A stretch of 64,000 nt of DNA from JAHFUS01 sp035689115 (lineage in GTDB: Bacteria > Actinomycetota > Acidimicrobiia > Acidimicrobiales > GCA-2861595), in assembly GCA_035689115.1 (NCBI GenBank), contig DASSMA010000049.1, positions 1-64,000 on the forward strand, written 5' to 3'. Each line of letters opens with the position of its first letter. Position 1 is the first letter of the stretch. The position numbers were made by a program, and so were the translations under genes. Under the pieces are notes generated by a model. The model was not told where the DNA came from and did no database searches. It saw nothing but the letters and a program-made list of their open reading frames with translations. Positions 26,855-36,757 of the stretch are shown one piece after another.

Positions 26855-27646
26855 TCAGCGACCGGATGCGAGTTGGGCGGCCACCGCCGCCGCCCAGCCC
26901 CGCACGGTGGCGGCGGTCTCGGCGTCGAAGCAGGGGCACAGCTCGAGGTTGACCTCGGTGTTGCCGGCAACGAAGATGGCCCGGGCGGCGTGGTCGTCGC
27001 GCAGGTACGAGATGCCCGGCAGCCCGTCGAGCCGATCCGCCGACAGGGCGATCGGGCACACGTCGTCGACGTGCACCCGCATGTAGTCGACGGCCTCGGC
27101 GGGACCGGCGAAGCGCAGCACATAGGCCGAGGCTGCCTGCGACCCGATGTTGAAGTCCACCATCACGCCGTTCTGGAAGCCGTCCCGGCGGAGGGCGGCG
27201 AGGCGGACGTCGGGGTGCTCCACGGTCGATTCGGCGAGGTAGTCCTCGGGCCTGGCCAGCGGCCTGGTCATGAAGACCGAGCGGGCGGCAGCACCGGGGA
27301 TCGGCGCCAGCCGGTCGGAGGTCACCAGGGCGACCGGGTCGGCGGCCAGCGGGGCGGCGGTGGCGACGCCGTCGAGGAGGTGCCGGCAAGACCCGACGAA
27401 GTCTGTGGCCGGGGCGCCGGCGAACCCGGTGCTGGGTGGCGGGAGGGTGAAGGCGCTCGCCGCCGCCGTGGTGGTCGGGGTTCCCACCGACGTTCTCGTC
27501 GCCACCGACAGCCGGCACGCGGACAGCAGCAGCCCGGCGGCGAACAGCGCCGCGACCACCCGACTCGTCCTCCCCAGGTCCCCTCCCGCCGACGCCTTCA
27601 ACCAGTGTGGCATGAGCATCGCCGTGAAAATGACAGCGGTCCGCAT
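26855..27646 (-). CDS. Lipoprotein of unknown function
   Basis: 263 residues. An unusually long basic N-region leads to AALFAAGLLLSAC, a clear lipobox near 44. The Thr/Ala linker is followed by a globular domain containing paired Cys (FVGSCRHLLDG; ELCPCFDAE) and a DFNIGSQAASAYVLRF strand-helix. The ATG at 27646 is chosen because GGAGG lies six nt upstream; ATGs at 27619 and 27613 lack such a site. No family recognised; extracytoplasmic face of the membrane. Confidence 0.65.
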   Translation of the reverse strand: MRTAVIFTAMLMPHWLKASAGGDLGRTSRVVAALFAAGLLLSACRLSVATRTSVGTPTTTAAASAFTLPPPSTGFAGAPATDFVGSCRHLLDGVATAAPLAADPVALVTSDRLAPIPGAAARSVFMTRPLARPEDYLAESTVEHPDVRLAALRRDGFQNGVMVDFNIGSQAASAYVLRFAGPAEAVDYMRVHVDDVCPIALSADRLDGLPGISYLRDDHAARAIFVAGNTEVNLELCPCFDAETAATVRGWAAAVAAQLASGR

Positions 27647-27871
27647 GCCAGTCCTCCAGTCGGGTTCCTGGCACGACCGCCGCCGGCCTGGCGGCCGGCA
27701 AGATCCCGCCGGGCGGCCTGCGGACCTGACGTCCGAGCGGTCACGGCCGACGCCGCGGCCGGTGGTGACCCCCCTGTCCCACCTACCAGGCGGGGCCCCC
27801 GTGCCGGCGCCGACCGGACCACTCGCCGAATTGGATCGGCCCGGTCTGGCCGGCCATGAGCATTTCGGGAC
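27647..27871 (-). other. Intergenic stretch with a hairpin
   Basis: 225 nt between two genes on the same strand. GCCGGCC-TGGC-GGCCGGC at 27682-27699 forms a strong hairpin after the EF-G-like gene but lacks a T-run. No further gene or clear promoter is visible. Confidence 0.45.
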
Positions 27872-29986
<2,115 letters not shown>

Positions 29987-30033
29987 GGGCGGTGTTAGCT
30001 TGGTAGGGCCGACACGTCTCCAGGAGTTGCGCT

Positions 30034-30765
30034 TTGTTCGACGGACGCTGGCGCGATGGCGTCGACCGGGTCACCACCCCCGTGGCCGCCACCATGCGCC
30101 GCACCGGCATCACCGCCGACCACCTCACCACCGCGGGAATCGCCCTGGGGCTGGTCACCGCCGTGGTCATCGGCAGCGGCCACCTGATCTGGGGCCTGCT
30201 GCTGCTCATCCTGGCCGCCTCCCTCGACCTGTTCGACGGCCCGGTGGCCAAGGCCGCCGGCATGTCGGGCCCTCGGGGGGCCTTCTTCGACTCGGTGTCC
30301 GACCGGGTCACCGACGCCCTCGTGCTCGGCGGGATCGCCTGGTACCTGGCCTCGGAGCACGGCGCCCATGCCGCCCTGCTGCCGTTCGCCGTGCTGGGCG
30401 CCTCGTCGATCATCTCCTACGAGCGGGCCAAGGCCGAGTCGCTGGGCTACGTGGCCAAGGGCGGGCTCATGGAGCGGGCCGAGCGGATCATCGCCATCTG
30501 CCTCGGCCTGCTGGTGAGCGCCCTGCTCGTGCCGATCCTCTGGGTGACGCTGGCCCTCACCGTGTTCACCGCCGTCCAGCGGTTCTTCAAGGTGTGGCGG
30601 CAGGCCCCGCCGCCCGCCCCGCGGCGCCGGCCGCCCATGGAGGAGCGCTGGCGGGCATGGCGGGAGGCCAGTTCCCGGCGGGGTCCCCGGCCCCGGCGCC
30701 ACGACCGGCCTCGTCGCGAGGGCCGGCGCGAGCACCGGTGGCGCAAGGCGCCCACCCAGCCCTGA
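30034..30765 (+). CDS. pgsA: CDP-alcohol phosphatidyltransferase, probable phosphatidylinositol phosphate synthase
   Basis: 243 residues from TTG 30034 (AGGAG upstream). Six or so helices. The signature D-G-x2-A-x8-G-x3-D-x3-D is present as LFDGPVAKAAGMSGPRGAFFDSVSDR, with Lys at a position usually held by Arg. The C-terminus is an Arg-rich cytosolic tail (about 185-243). Position between thrS/HIT and the acyltransferase matches the mycobacterial gene that couples CDP-diacylglycerol to inositol phosphate. It starts the PIM pathway genes here. Confidence 0.82.
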   Translation: MFDGRWRDGVDRVTTPVAATMRRTGITADHLTTAGIALGLVTAVVIGSGHLIWGLLLLILAASLDLFDGPVAKAAGMSGPRGAFFDSVSDRVTDALVLGGIAWYLASEHGAHAALLPFAVLGASSIISYERAKAESLGYVAKGGLMERAERIIAICLGLLVSALLVPILWVTLALTVFTAVQRFFKVWRQAPPPAPRRRPPMEERWRAWREASSRRGPRPRRHDRPRREGRREHRWRKAPTQP

Positions 30766-31727
30766 CCCAGGCACTCCCCCTCACCGCCCGGGCGCGGGTC
30801 GCCGAGCTGCGCCGCCAGGCCGGCGGCCGATCCGTCTACCTCGCCTACCGCGCCGGGTCGGTGGTCGCCCGGGCCCTGCCCGCCCGGGCCGGCGAGGCGG
30901 CCGCCGAGGCAGCCGGGATGGTGATGGCCCGGGCCATGCGGGGGCGCCGGGCCATGCTCGAGCGCCACCTGCGCCGGGTCCACGGCCCGCAGCTGGCCGG
31001 CGACGACCTCGACCGGGCCGTGCGGCGAACCTTCGCCTCCTACGGCCGCTACTGGGTGGAGTCTTTCCGCCTGCCCGGCGAGACGCCTGCCCACCTCCAG
31101 GCCCACGTCACCTCCGAGGGGCTCGAGCTGGTGCAGGAGGCGGTGGCCGCCGGGCGGGGCGTCATCCTGGCCATGCCCCATCTCGGCGGTTGGGACGTGG
31201 GCGGGGCGTGGATGGCCTCCCTGGGCCTCCCCATGGTGGCGGTGATGGAAGACCTCCAGCCGCCCGAGCTGTTCCGCTGGATCGCCGACCTGCGCCGGGC
31301 CATCGGGCTCGAGGTGATCCCCCTGGGGTCCGGGGTGGGCACCGCCGTGCTCCAGCGGCTCGAGAAGGGGGCGGTGGTGGCGCTGGTGTGCGACCGCGAC
31401 CTGGAGGGCACCGGCATCGAGGTCGAGTTCTTCGGGGAGCGGACCACGCTGCCCGGCGGCCCCGCCGTCCTCGCCCTCCGCTCCGGCGCGCTGCTGCTGC
31501 CCGCCACCGTGTACTTCCGTCCTGGTGGTCACCACCACGCGGTGATGGGCCCGCCGGTGAACACCGCCCGCCAGTCGTCGTTCCGCAAGGACGTCAACCG
31601 GGTCGCCCAGGCCGTCGCCTCGGAGCTGGAGCGCCTCATCCGGGCTGCGCCCGACCAGTGGCACCTGCTCCAGCCGAACTGGCCGAGCGATCGGGCGCCG
31701 GTTGCGCCAACGGTCGTACCGGAGTGA
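30738..31727 (+). CDS. Phosphatidylinositol mannoside acyltransferase (PatA-like)
   Basis: 329 residues of the HtrB/LpxL-type acyltransferase family. The HX4D catalytic motif is MPHLGGWDVGGAW at about 145. Later landmarks are VVALVCDRDLEGTGIEVEFFG and LPGGPAVLALRSGALLLPA. It should acylate a PIM mannose at the membrane. The GTG at 30738 overlaps the end of pgsA by 28 nt; a CTG at 30762 overlapping the stop is an alternative. Order matches mycobacterial pgsA1 - acyltransferase - pimA, but several genes now separate it from pimA. Confidence 0.82.
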   Translation: MAQGAHPALTQALPLTARARVAELRRQAGGRSVYLAYRAGSVVARALPARAGEAAAEAAGMVMARAMRGRRAMLERHLRRVHGPQLAGDDLDRAVRRTFASYGRYWVESFRLPGETPAHLQAHVTSEGLELVQEAVAAGRGVILAMPHLGGWDVGGAWMASLGLPMVAVMEDLQPPELFRWIADLRRAIGLEVIPLGSGVGTAVLQRLEKGAVVALVCDRDLEGTGIEVEFFGERTTLPGGPAVLALRSGALLLPATVYFRPGGHHHAVMGPPVNTARQSSFRKDVNRVAQAVASELERLIRAAPDQWHLLQPNWPSDRAPVAPTVVPE

Positions 31728-31737
31728 GACTGGCCCC

Positions 31738-32133
31738 ATGGCGGGAGCGGAGCTGCCGGACCTCCCGGACGGGCTCCGGATGGCGTCCCTCGCCGAGCTG
31801 TACCGCCGCTTGGCGCGGGACCAGGCCGCCGCCGTGGAGTTCGTGGTCGACCGGCTGGAGGCCACCCTCCCCGGCGCGGTGCGCGTCCGGCGGGCCGGGC
31901 TGTTCGGCCGGGGACCGGTGGAGTGGGCCCAGGTCGTGGTGGGCGACGTCGCCCATGAGCTCACCGTCCGCCACGGCGCGGTGGAGACGACGACGGGCAA
32001 GGTGGTGGGCGGCGTGGTGCTGGCCCACCAACCGGCGCCGCTGGACGGGTGGGTGAAGAGCCTGCTCTCGGCGCTCGAGGCCTGGGCCGGGACGTCCGAT
32101 GCCGCCCGTGCCGCCCTGGAGCGGCTGACCTGA
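31738..32133 (+). CDS. Hypothetical protein
   Basis: 131 residues from ATG 31738. Predicted helix (LAELYRRLARDQAAAVEFVVDRLEATLP) then a beta-rich part (RVRRAGLFGRGPVEWAQVVVGDVAHELTV...) ending in another helix (WVKSLLSALEAWAG). No signal peptide or membrane segment, no family recognised. Twenty nt upstream of the YbjQ-type gene, so probably co-transcribed with it. Confidence 0.65.
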   Translation: MAGAELPDLPDGLRMASLAELYRRLARDQAAAVEFVVDRLEATLPGAVRVRRAGLFGRGPVEWAQVVVGDVAHELTVRHGAVETTTGKVVGGVVLAHQPAPLDGWVKSLLSALEAWAGTSDAARAALERLT

Positions 32134-32152
32134 GACAGACGAGGAGGAACCG

Positions 32153-32953
32153 ATGAGTGACACCCCCGTCGGTGTGGCACCGGCCGCCCAGGGCCGGCTG
32201 GCCGACTCGGCCAGCGGGAAGTGCTTCACCTCCGACCTGTCGGTGAACGAGTTCCTTCTCGTCCAGGAGGCGGGCTTCGACCCGCTCGGCATGGTCCTCG
32301 GTACCTCGATGTACCACATCGGCATCCAGGTGGCCCGTTGGGGCCAGTCCCAGGAGCTGACCGTGCTGTCCCAGGCGATGTACAGCGCCCGCGAGCTGGC
32401 GATGGCCCGGATGGTGGCCGAGGCCGAGGCGCTCCAGGCCGACGGGATCGTCGGGGTGCGCCTCGACATGCAGATGTACGTCGGCGGCCAGGAGATGATG
32501 GAGTTCCTGGCCGCCGGGACGGCGGTGCGCTGGCGGCAGGACCCCGGGCGGTTCCGGGCTCCGTCCGGGCGGCCCTTCACGTCCGACCTGTCCGGCCAGG
32601 ACCTGTTCACCGTCATCCGCACGGGTCACTTCCCGGTGGCGTTCGTGCTCGGCACCTGCGTCTACCACGTCGCCCACCAGTCGGCCCTCCAGAGCCTGCG
32701 CCAGATCGGGCGCAACGTGGAGATGCCGCTGTACACCCAGGCGATCTACGAGGCACGAGAGCTGGCGATGGCCCGCATGCAGCATGAGGCGGAAGCCGCC
32801 CAGGCGACGGGCGTGGTGGGGGTGCAGCTCACCACCGCCAACCACGTGTGGGGCGAGCACGCAGTGGAGTTCCTGGCCCTCGGCACGGCCGTCCGCTCCT
32901 TCGAGCGGGTCGAGTCGGCGGCGCCCGGCTTCGTCCTCCCGCTGGCGCCCTAG
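32153..32953 (+). CDS. Tandem YbjQ/UPF0145-like heavy-metal-binding domain protein
   Basis: 266 residues made of two related halves of about 110 residues. Each has TSDLS..., ...GMVLGTSMYHIG / AFVLGTCVYHVA, YSARELAMARMVAEAEALQADGIVGVRLDMQ / YEARELAMARMQHEAEAAQATGVVGVQLTTA and FLAAGTAVR / FLALGTAVR, the YbjQ pattern. YbjQ-type domains form pentamers and are called metal-binding on weak evidence. Strong ribosome site GAGGAGG. Stop codon TAG shares CTAG with the convergent GH15 gene. Confidence 0.8.
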   Translation: MSDTPVGVAPAAQGRLADSASGKCFTSDLSVNEFLLVQEAGFDPLGMVLGTSMYHIGIQVARWGQSQELTVLSQAMYSARELAMARMVAEAEALQADGIVGVRLDMQMYVGGQEMMEFLAAGTAVRWRQDPGRFRAPSGRPFTSDLSGQDLFTVIRTGHFPVAFVLGTCVYHVAHQSALQSLRQIGRNVEMPLYTQAIYEARELAMARMQHEAEAAQATGVVGVQLTTANHVWGEHAVEFLALGTAVRSFERVESAAPGFVLPLAP

Positions 32954-34776
32954 GCGTCAGCGCGGGCCCGGGCCGGGCCGCCGGCGCCGAGGTTGTGGGC
33001 GGTGTTGACCAGGGCGACGTGGGAGAACGCCTGCGGGAAGTTGCCGAGCAGCCGGCCCGCGTGCGGGTCGTACTCCTCGGCCAGCAGCCCCACGTCGTTG
33101 GCGACGCCGGCCAACCGCTCGAACAGCGCCCGACCCTCCTCCTTCCGGCCCTGGAGGATCAGGTTGTCGGCCAGCCAGAACGTGCACGGCAGGAACGCCG
33201 CCTCGCTGCCGGCCACACCGTCGACCTCGCCGAGGCTGGCACCGGCGTAGCGGCGTACGAAGCCGTCCTCGCACAGCTCGCGCTCGACCGCCGCCACCGT
33301 GCCGACCACCCGGGGGTCCCTCGCCGGCAGGAAGCCGACGAGAGGGATCATGAGGAGGCTGGCGTCGAGCTCGGGGCGCCCGTAGGACTGGGTGAACGTC
33401 GAGCGCCCGGCGTCGAAGCCCCGGTCGCACACCTCCTCGTGGATGGCCGCACGCAGAGCCCGCCACCGGTCGCCCGGCCCCTCGAGGCCATGGCGCTCGA
33501 CGGCCTTCACCGCCCGGTCGGCGGCCACCCACGCCATGACCTTGGAGTGGGTGAAGTGGCGCCTCGGGCCGCGCACCTCCCAGATCCCCTCGTCGGGCTC
33601 CCGCCAGTTGCCCTCGAGGAAGTCCATCAGGGTGCGCTGGAGCTCCCACGAGTGGGCGTCCTCGGCCACGCCGGCCCGCCGGGCCTGGTGCATGCAGTCC
33701 ATGACCTCGCCGAACACGTCGAGCTGGAACTGGCGGCTGGCGGCGTTGCCGACCCGGACGGGCCTGGAGCCCTCGTAGCCGCCCAGCCGGTCGAGGGTCA
33801 GTTCCGGCAGCCTGCGCTCGCCGGCCGCCCCGTACATGATCTGGAGCTGGTCGGGAGCGCCGGCCACCGCCCGCGCCAGCCAGTCCCGCCACGCCACCGC
33901 CTCCGCCTCGTACCCGCCCAGCATCAGGGCGTAGAGGCTGAGCGTGGCGTCGCGCAGCCAGCAGTACCGGTAGTCCCAGTTGCGGGTCCCGCCGATCTCC
34001 TCGGGAAGCGAGGTGGTGGGCGCCGCGATCAGCCCGCCGGTCGGCCCGTAGGTCAGCGCCTTCAGGGTGATGAGCGAGCGCACGACCAGGTCGTGCGGCT
34101 CGGCATTGGTCGAGCAGCGGTCCGACCACTCCCGCCACCAGCCGGCCGTGTCCTCCATGGCGGCCAGGCCGTCGACCGGGTCGGGCGGCGGCTCGTGTGA
34201 AGGGTGCCACGTGAGCACGAAGGGCACCCTGTCGCCGGCGGCGACCTCGAAGCCGGCGACGGTCGACATGCCCTCGCCCCGCGTCGGCACCGGGCTGCGC
34301 AGTTCCAGGGCGTCGGGTCCGGCGACCGCCCGCAGGGCGCCCTCGACCTGGCGCACCCACGGCACCGAGGCGCCGTAGTCGAAGCGGATCACCAGGTCCA
34401 TCTGCATCGGGACCCGCCCGGAGACGCCCTCCACCACCCGCACCACGTCGGGTGCCTTGCCCCGCACCGGCATGCAGTCGAGGACGCGTGCCGTGCCCAA
34501 CGCCGTGCGGAACGTCGTCTCCAGCACCAAGGTGCCCGGGAGGTAGCGCCGAGTGATCGTTGACTCGCCGGCCGGCGCGATCCGCCACCGCCCGTTCTCC
34601 CGGTCGCCCAGCAGGGCGGCGAAGCACGCGCCCGAGTCGAACCGGGGCAGGCACAGCCAGTCCACCGACCCGTCCCGGCCCACCAGCGCCGCCGTCTGGG
34701 TGTCGCCGATGAGGGCGTAGTCCTCGATCCTCGTGCCCGCCGACGCTAGTCCGGGCCGGCGGAGGGGCCGGCGCAC
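32950..34776 (-). CDS. Glycoside hydrolase family 15 (glucoamylase/trehalase-like)
   Basis: About 608 residues if GTG 34776 is used. N-terminal beta-sandwich begins TRIEDYALIGDTQTAALVGRDGSVDWLCLPRFDSGACF; the (alpha/alpha)6 barrel carries GGTRNWDYRYCWLRDATLS and LLAEEYDP with the catalytic Glu. Actinobacterial members of this type are often trehalases or act on alpha-glucans in the cytosol. No signal peptide. The start is unclear: the frame also runs through the palindrome at 34781-34825 to an ATG at 34824, but that stretch encodes repeat, not the family N-terminus. Confidence 0.85.
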   Translation of the reverse strand: MRRPLRRPGLASAGTRIEDYALIGDTQTAALVGRDGSVDWLCLPRFDSGACFAALLGDRENGRWRIAPAGESTITRRYLPGTLVLETTFRTALGTARVLDCMPVRGKAPDVVRVVEGVSGRVPMQMDLVIRFDYGASVPWVRQVEGALRAVAGPDALELRSPVPTRGEGMSTVAGFEVAAGDRVPFVLTWHPSHEPPPDPVDGLAAMEDTAGWWREWSDRCSTNAEPHDLVVRSLITLKALTYGPTGGLIAAPTTSLPEEIGGTRNWDYRYCWLRDATLSLYALMLGGYEAEAVAWRDWLARAVAGAPDQLQIMYGAAGERRLPELTLDRLGGYEGSRPVRVGNAASRQFQLDVFGEVMDCMHQARRAGVAEDAHSWELQRTLMDFLEGNWREPDEGIWEVRGPRRHFTHSKVMAWVAADRAVKAVERHGLEGPGDRWRALRAAIHEEVCDRGFDAGRSTFTQSYGRPELDASLLMIPLVGFLPARDPRVVGTVAAVERELCEDGFVRRYAGASLGEVDGVAGSEAAFLPCTFWLADNLILQGRKEEGRALFERLAGVANDVGLLAEEYDPHAGRLLGNFPQAFSHVALVNTAHNLGAGGPARARADA

Positions 34777-34780
34777 GGAG

Positions 34781-34825
34781 GTTGGAGGCGGATGCCTCCG
34801 GAATTCGGAGGCATCCGCCTCCAAC
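34781..34825. repeat. Perfect palindrome, copy 2 of a dispersed repeat
   Basis: Twenty-nt arms (34781-34800 and 34806-34825) pair perfectly around GAATT. The left arm begins GTTGGAGGCGGATGCCTCC. A near copy lies at 947-986. It sits at the 5' edge of the GH15 gene and 22 nt after the stop of the DUF1059-type gene, so it may end that transcript. Confidence 0.85.
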
Positions 34826-34846
34826 GCCGCGCCTCAGTCGGCCCCG

Positions 34847-35026
34847 CTACCGCTCGCGGACCTCCGTCTTCACGAAGTTGGCGATGGTGTCGGTCATCGT
34901 CCCAACCGCGTGCTTCTTGCGGACGTGCTCGGTGATCTTGGCCATGAGCTCGTCCTGCGTGCCTCCCGTCGCCTGCCACCTGCAGGCATGGTCAGCGTCC
35001 CTTCACCGGAACTGGTAGGCCACCAT
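34847..35026 (-). CDS. DUF1059-like small protein with in-frame UGA: candidate selenoprotein
   Basis: 59 codons from ATG 35026 (GAGGAGG directly upstream) to TAG 34847-34849. It reads MVAYQFR, then UGA (35005-35003), then RDADHACRWQATGG and QDELMAKITEHVRKKHAV, the pattern of DUF1059 proteins. In that family, as I recall it, two conserved Cys lie 7 residues apart near the N-terminus; here UGA is codon 8 and Cys is residue 15, so UGA stands exactly at the first Cys. A hairpin begins 15 nt after the UGA. Without readthrough the next in-frame ATG is codon 27. Either this is a selenocysteine protein or a Cys codon has mutated to a stop. Function of the family is unknown. Confidence 0.6.
34971..34987 (-). 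promoter_or_regulatory. SECIS-like hairpin after the UGA
   Basis: On the minus strand GCCUGC-AGGUG-GCAGGC forms a perfect 6-bp stem (one further U-G pair) with a 5-nt loop having G at its second position. The loop begins 21 nt after the UGA, inside the 16-37 nt range I recall for bacterial SECIS elements. Confidence 0.45.
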
Positions 35027-35088
35027 TCCTCCTCGTCGTCTACGGGTCTCCTGGTATTCGGCACCGCGGGCGCCGCCGGATGGGCGAG

Positions 35089-35094
35089 TACCGT
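35089..35094 (+). promoter_or_regulatory. -10 box (TACCGT) of a leaderless transcript
   Basis: Six nucleotides before GTG 35101, supporting that start over the ATG at 35080. Confidence 0.5.
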
Positions 35095-35100
35095 GACGAG

Positions 35101-36210
35101 GTGCGCATCGGGCTCGTATGCCCCTACAGCCTCACCCACCCGGGTGGGGTGCAGGGGCAGGTGCTGGCCCAGGCCCGCGCCCTGCGGGCGCTGGGTCACG
35201 ACACGCGCGTCCTGGCGCCCTGCGACGGCCCGCCCCCCGAGACCGGCGTGGTCCCCCTCGGGAACTCGGTGCCCCTGGCCGGCAACGGCTCGGTGGCCCA
35301 GCTGGCGCCCGACCCCGCCTGCCTGCTCCGCACCCTCGCCGCCCTCGACGACGAGGACTTCGACGTCGTGCACCTCCACGAGCCGTTCTGCCCGGGGCCG
35401 ACGCTCACCACCCTCGCCTTCGGCCGTACGCCGATGGTGGGCACCTTCCACCGGGCCGGCGCCAGCGCGTCGTATCGGTTCGGCCGGCCGGTGGCCATAC
35501 GCCTGGCCCGGCGGCTGGCGGTGCGGGTGGCGGTGTCGGAGGACGCCAGGCGCACGGCGGCCGACGCCCTCCAGGGCGAGTACCTCGTGCTGCACAACGG
35601 CATCGAGGTGGAGCGCTTCGCCAAGGCCACGCCCTGGCCCGCCACCAACCCCACCGTGCTGTTCGTGGGCCGCCACGAGCCTCGCAAGGGACTCGGCGTC
35701 CTCGTCGAGGCCATGTCGTCCGTGGGCCCCGAGGTGCGCCTGTGGGTCGCCGGCGAGGGGTCGGAGACGGCCAAGCTCCGGCGCCTCACCGCCGGCGACC
35801 CCCGGGTGGAGTGGCTCGGGCGCCTCGACGACGCCGAAGTGGCGTCTCGGATGCGGGGCGCCGACGTGCTGTGCGCCCCGTCCCTGCACGGGGAGTCGTT
35901 CGGGGTCGTCCTGCTGGAGGGCATGGCCGCGTCCACGCCGGTGGTCGCCAGCGACCTGCCCGGCTACCGCAACGTGGCCGGCCCCGGCGTCCACGCCCTG
36001 CTCGTACCGCCCGGCGACCCCACCGCCCTGGCCGACGCGCTCTGCCGGGTCCTGGAGGACCCGGCGCTGGCCGCCGAGCTGGTGGCCGCCGGCGAGGCCC
36101 GGGCCGCCGAGCTGTCGATGGAGCGCCTGGCCGAGCGCTACCTGGAGCTGTACGAGGACGTGATCAAGCCGGGCCGGGCACGTCGATCACCAGGCGGCTC
36201 GGACCGCTGA
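35101..36210 (+). CDS. pimA: GT4 mannosyltransferase, PimA-like
   Basis: 369 residues. N-terminus VRIGLVCPYSLTHPGGVQGQVL has the GGVQ sugar-nucleotide loop of PimA; DVVHLHEPFCPG, FVGRHEPRKGLGVLVEAM, and PSLHGESFGVVLLEGMA (the E-x7-E motif) follow. It transfers mannose from GDP-Man to phosphatidylinositol at the inner membrane face. The start GTG 35101 fits both family length and the -10 box. Its 3' end overlaps the convergent lipoprotein gene by 47 nt, so the last 15 residues (PGRARRSPGGSDR) are probably dispensable. Confidence 0.82.
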   Translation: MRIGLVCPYSLTHPGGVQGQVLAQARALRALGHDTRVLAPCDGPPPETGVVPLGNSVPLAGNGSVAQLAPDPACLLRTLAALDDEDFDVVHLHEPFCPGPTLTTLAFGRTPMVGTFHRAGASASYRFGRPVAIRLARRLAVRVAVSEDARRTAADALQGEYLVLHNGIEVERFAKATPWPATNPTVLFVGRHEPRKGLGVLVEAMSSVGPEVRLWVAGEGSETAKLRRLTAGDPRVEWLGRLDDAEVASRMRGADVLCAPSLHGESFGVVLLEGMAASTPVVASDLPGYRNVAGPGVHALLVPPGDPTALADALCRVLEDPALAAELVAAGEARAAELSMERLAERYLELYEDVIKPGRARRSPGGSDR

Positions 36211-36757
36211 CGGTCGACACCCGCACCCCTGACGGCGTGCGGGTGAGCCCGATCACCCAGGTGAGCTGGCCCTCGAAGTCGCCGGCGTCGACCAGTTCGG
36301 TCACGATGCCGCCGGTGCCCAACGGCGCCACCACCTTCGGGCCGGTGTAGGTGGGCACGGCCTTGTCGCCCGCGATGCGGGCACCGGCGGCGTTGTTCAT
36401 GCGGACCTGCAGGAGGGCGCTGCCCTTGACAGGGATCTCCTTCCCGGAGGCGTCCTCTTTCACCGGCGGCTGGATGTACTCGAGGACGTAGCCCGGCACA
36501 ACGGGATCGAACTCGAAGACGACCCGGCTGCCCCCCGACCCGTCGCCCGTGGCGGCCGCCCCCACACCGGTGAGGTAGGCCCGCTCGGCGGGCGCCGGTG
36601 CCGACAGCGGCGGGGTGGCGAGGGCGGCGGTGGTGGTGGTCGACGACGCCGGCGCCGCCGTGGTGGTGGAGGTCTCGACGGCCGGGGAGTCGCCCCCGCC
36701 GTTGCACGCGCCGATGGCCAGCGTGCACAGCAGGGCGGCGGCCAGCCGGCGGGTCAG
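36164..36757 (-). CDS. AMIN-like lipoprotein with apparent CTG start
   Basis: 197 residues. RRLAAALLCTLAIGAC is a lipobox that needs a start at or just before it. The only initiator-like codon in place is CTG 36757, overlapping the upstream TGA as CTGA. A Thr/Ser/Ala linker is followed by about 120 residues of beta sandwich (RVVFEFDPVVPGYVLEYIQPP, then GVRVSTVSGPSRLVIDVPG) like the AMIN-type domains of cell-wall lipoproteins. Convergent overlap of 47 nt with pimA. Confidence 0.75.
   Translation of the reverse strand: MTRRLAAALLCTLAIGACNGGGDSPAVETSTTTAAPASSTTTTAALATPPLSAPAPAERAYLTGVGAAATGDGSGGSRVVFEFDPVVPGYVLEYIQPPVKEDASGKEIPVKGSALLQVRMNNAAGARIAGDKAVPTYTGPKVVAPLGTGGIVTELVDAGDFEGQLTWVIGLTRTPSGVRVSTVSGPSRLVIDVPGPA

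Noticed and set aside
34847..35026. UGA codon simply as the end of a 7-residue peptide
   Set aside because: The sequence after the UGA continues a recognisable family without frame change, so the gene continues, whether as a selenoprotein or a pseudogene.
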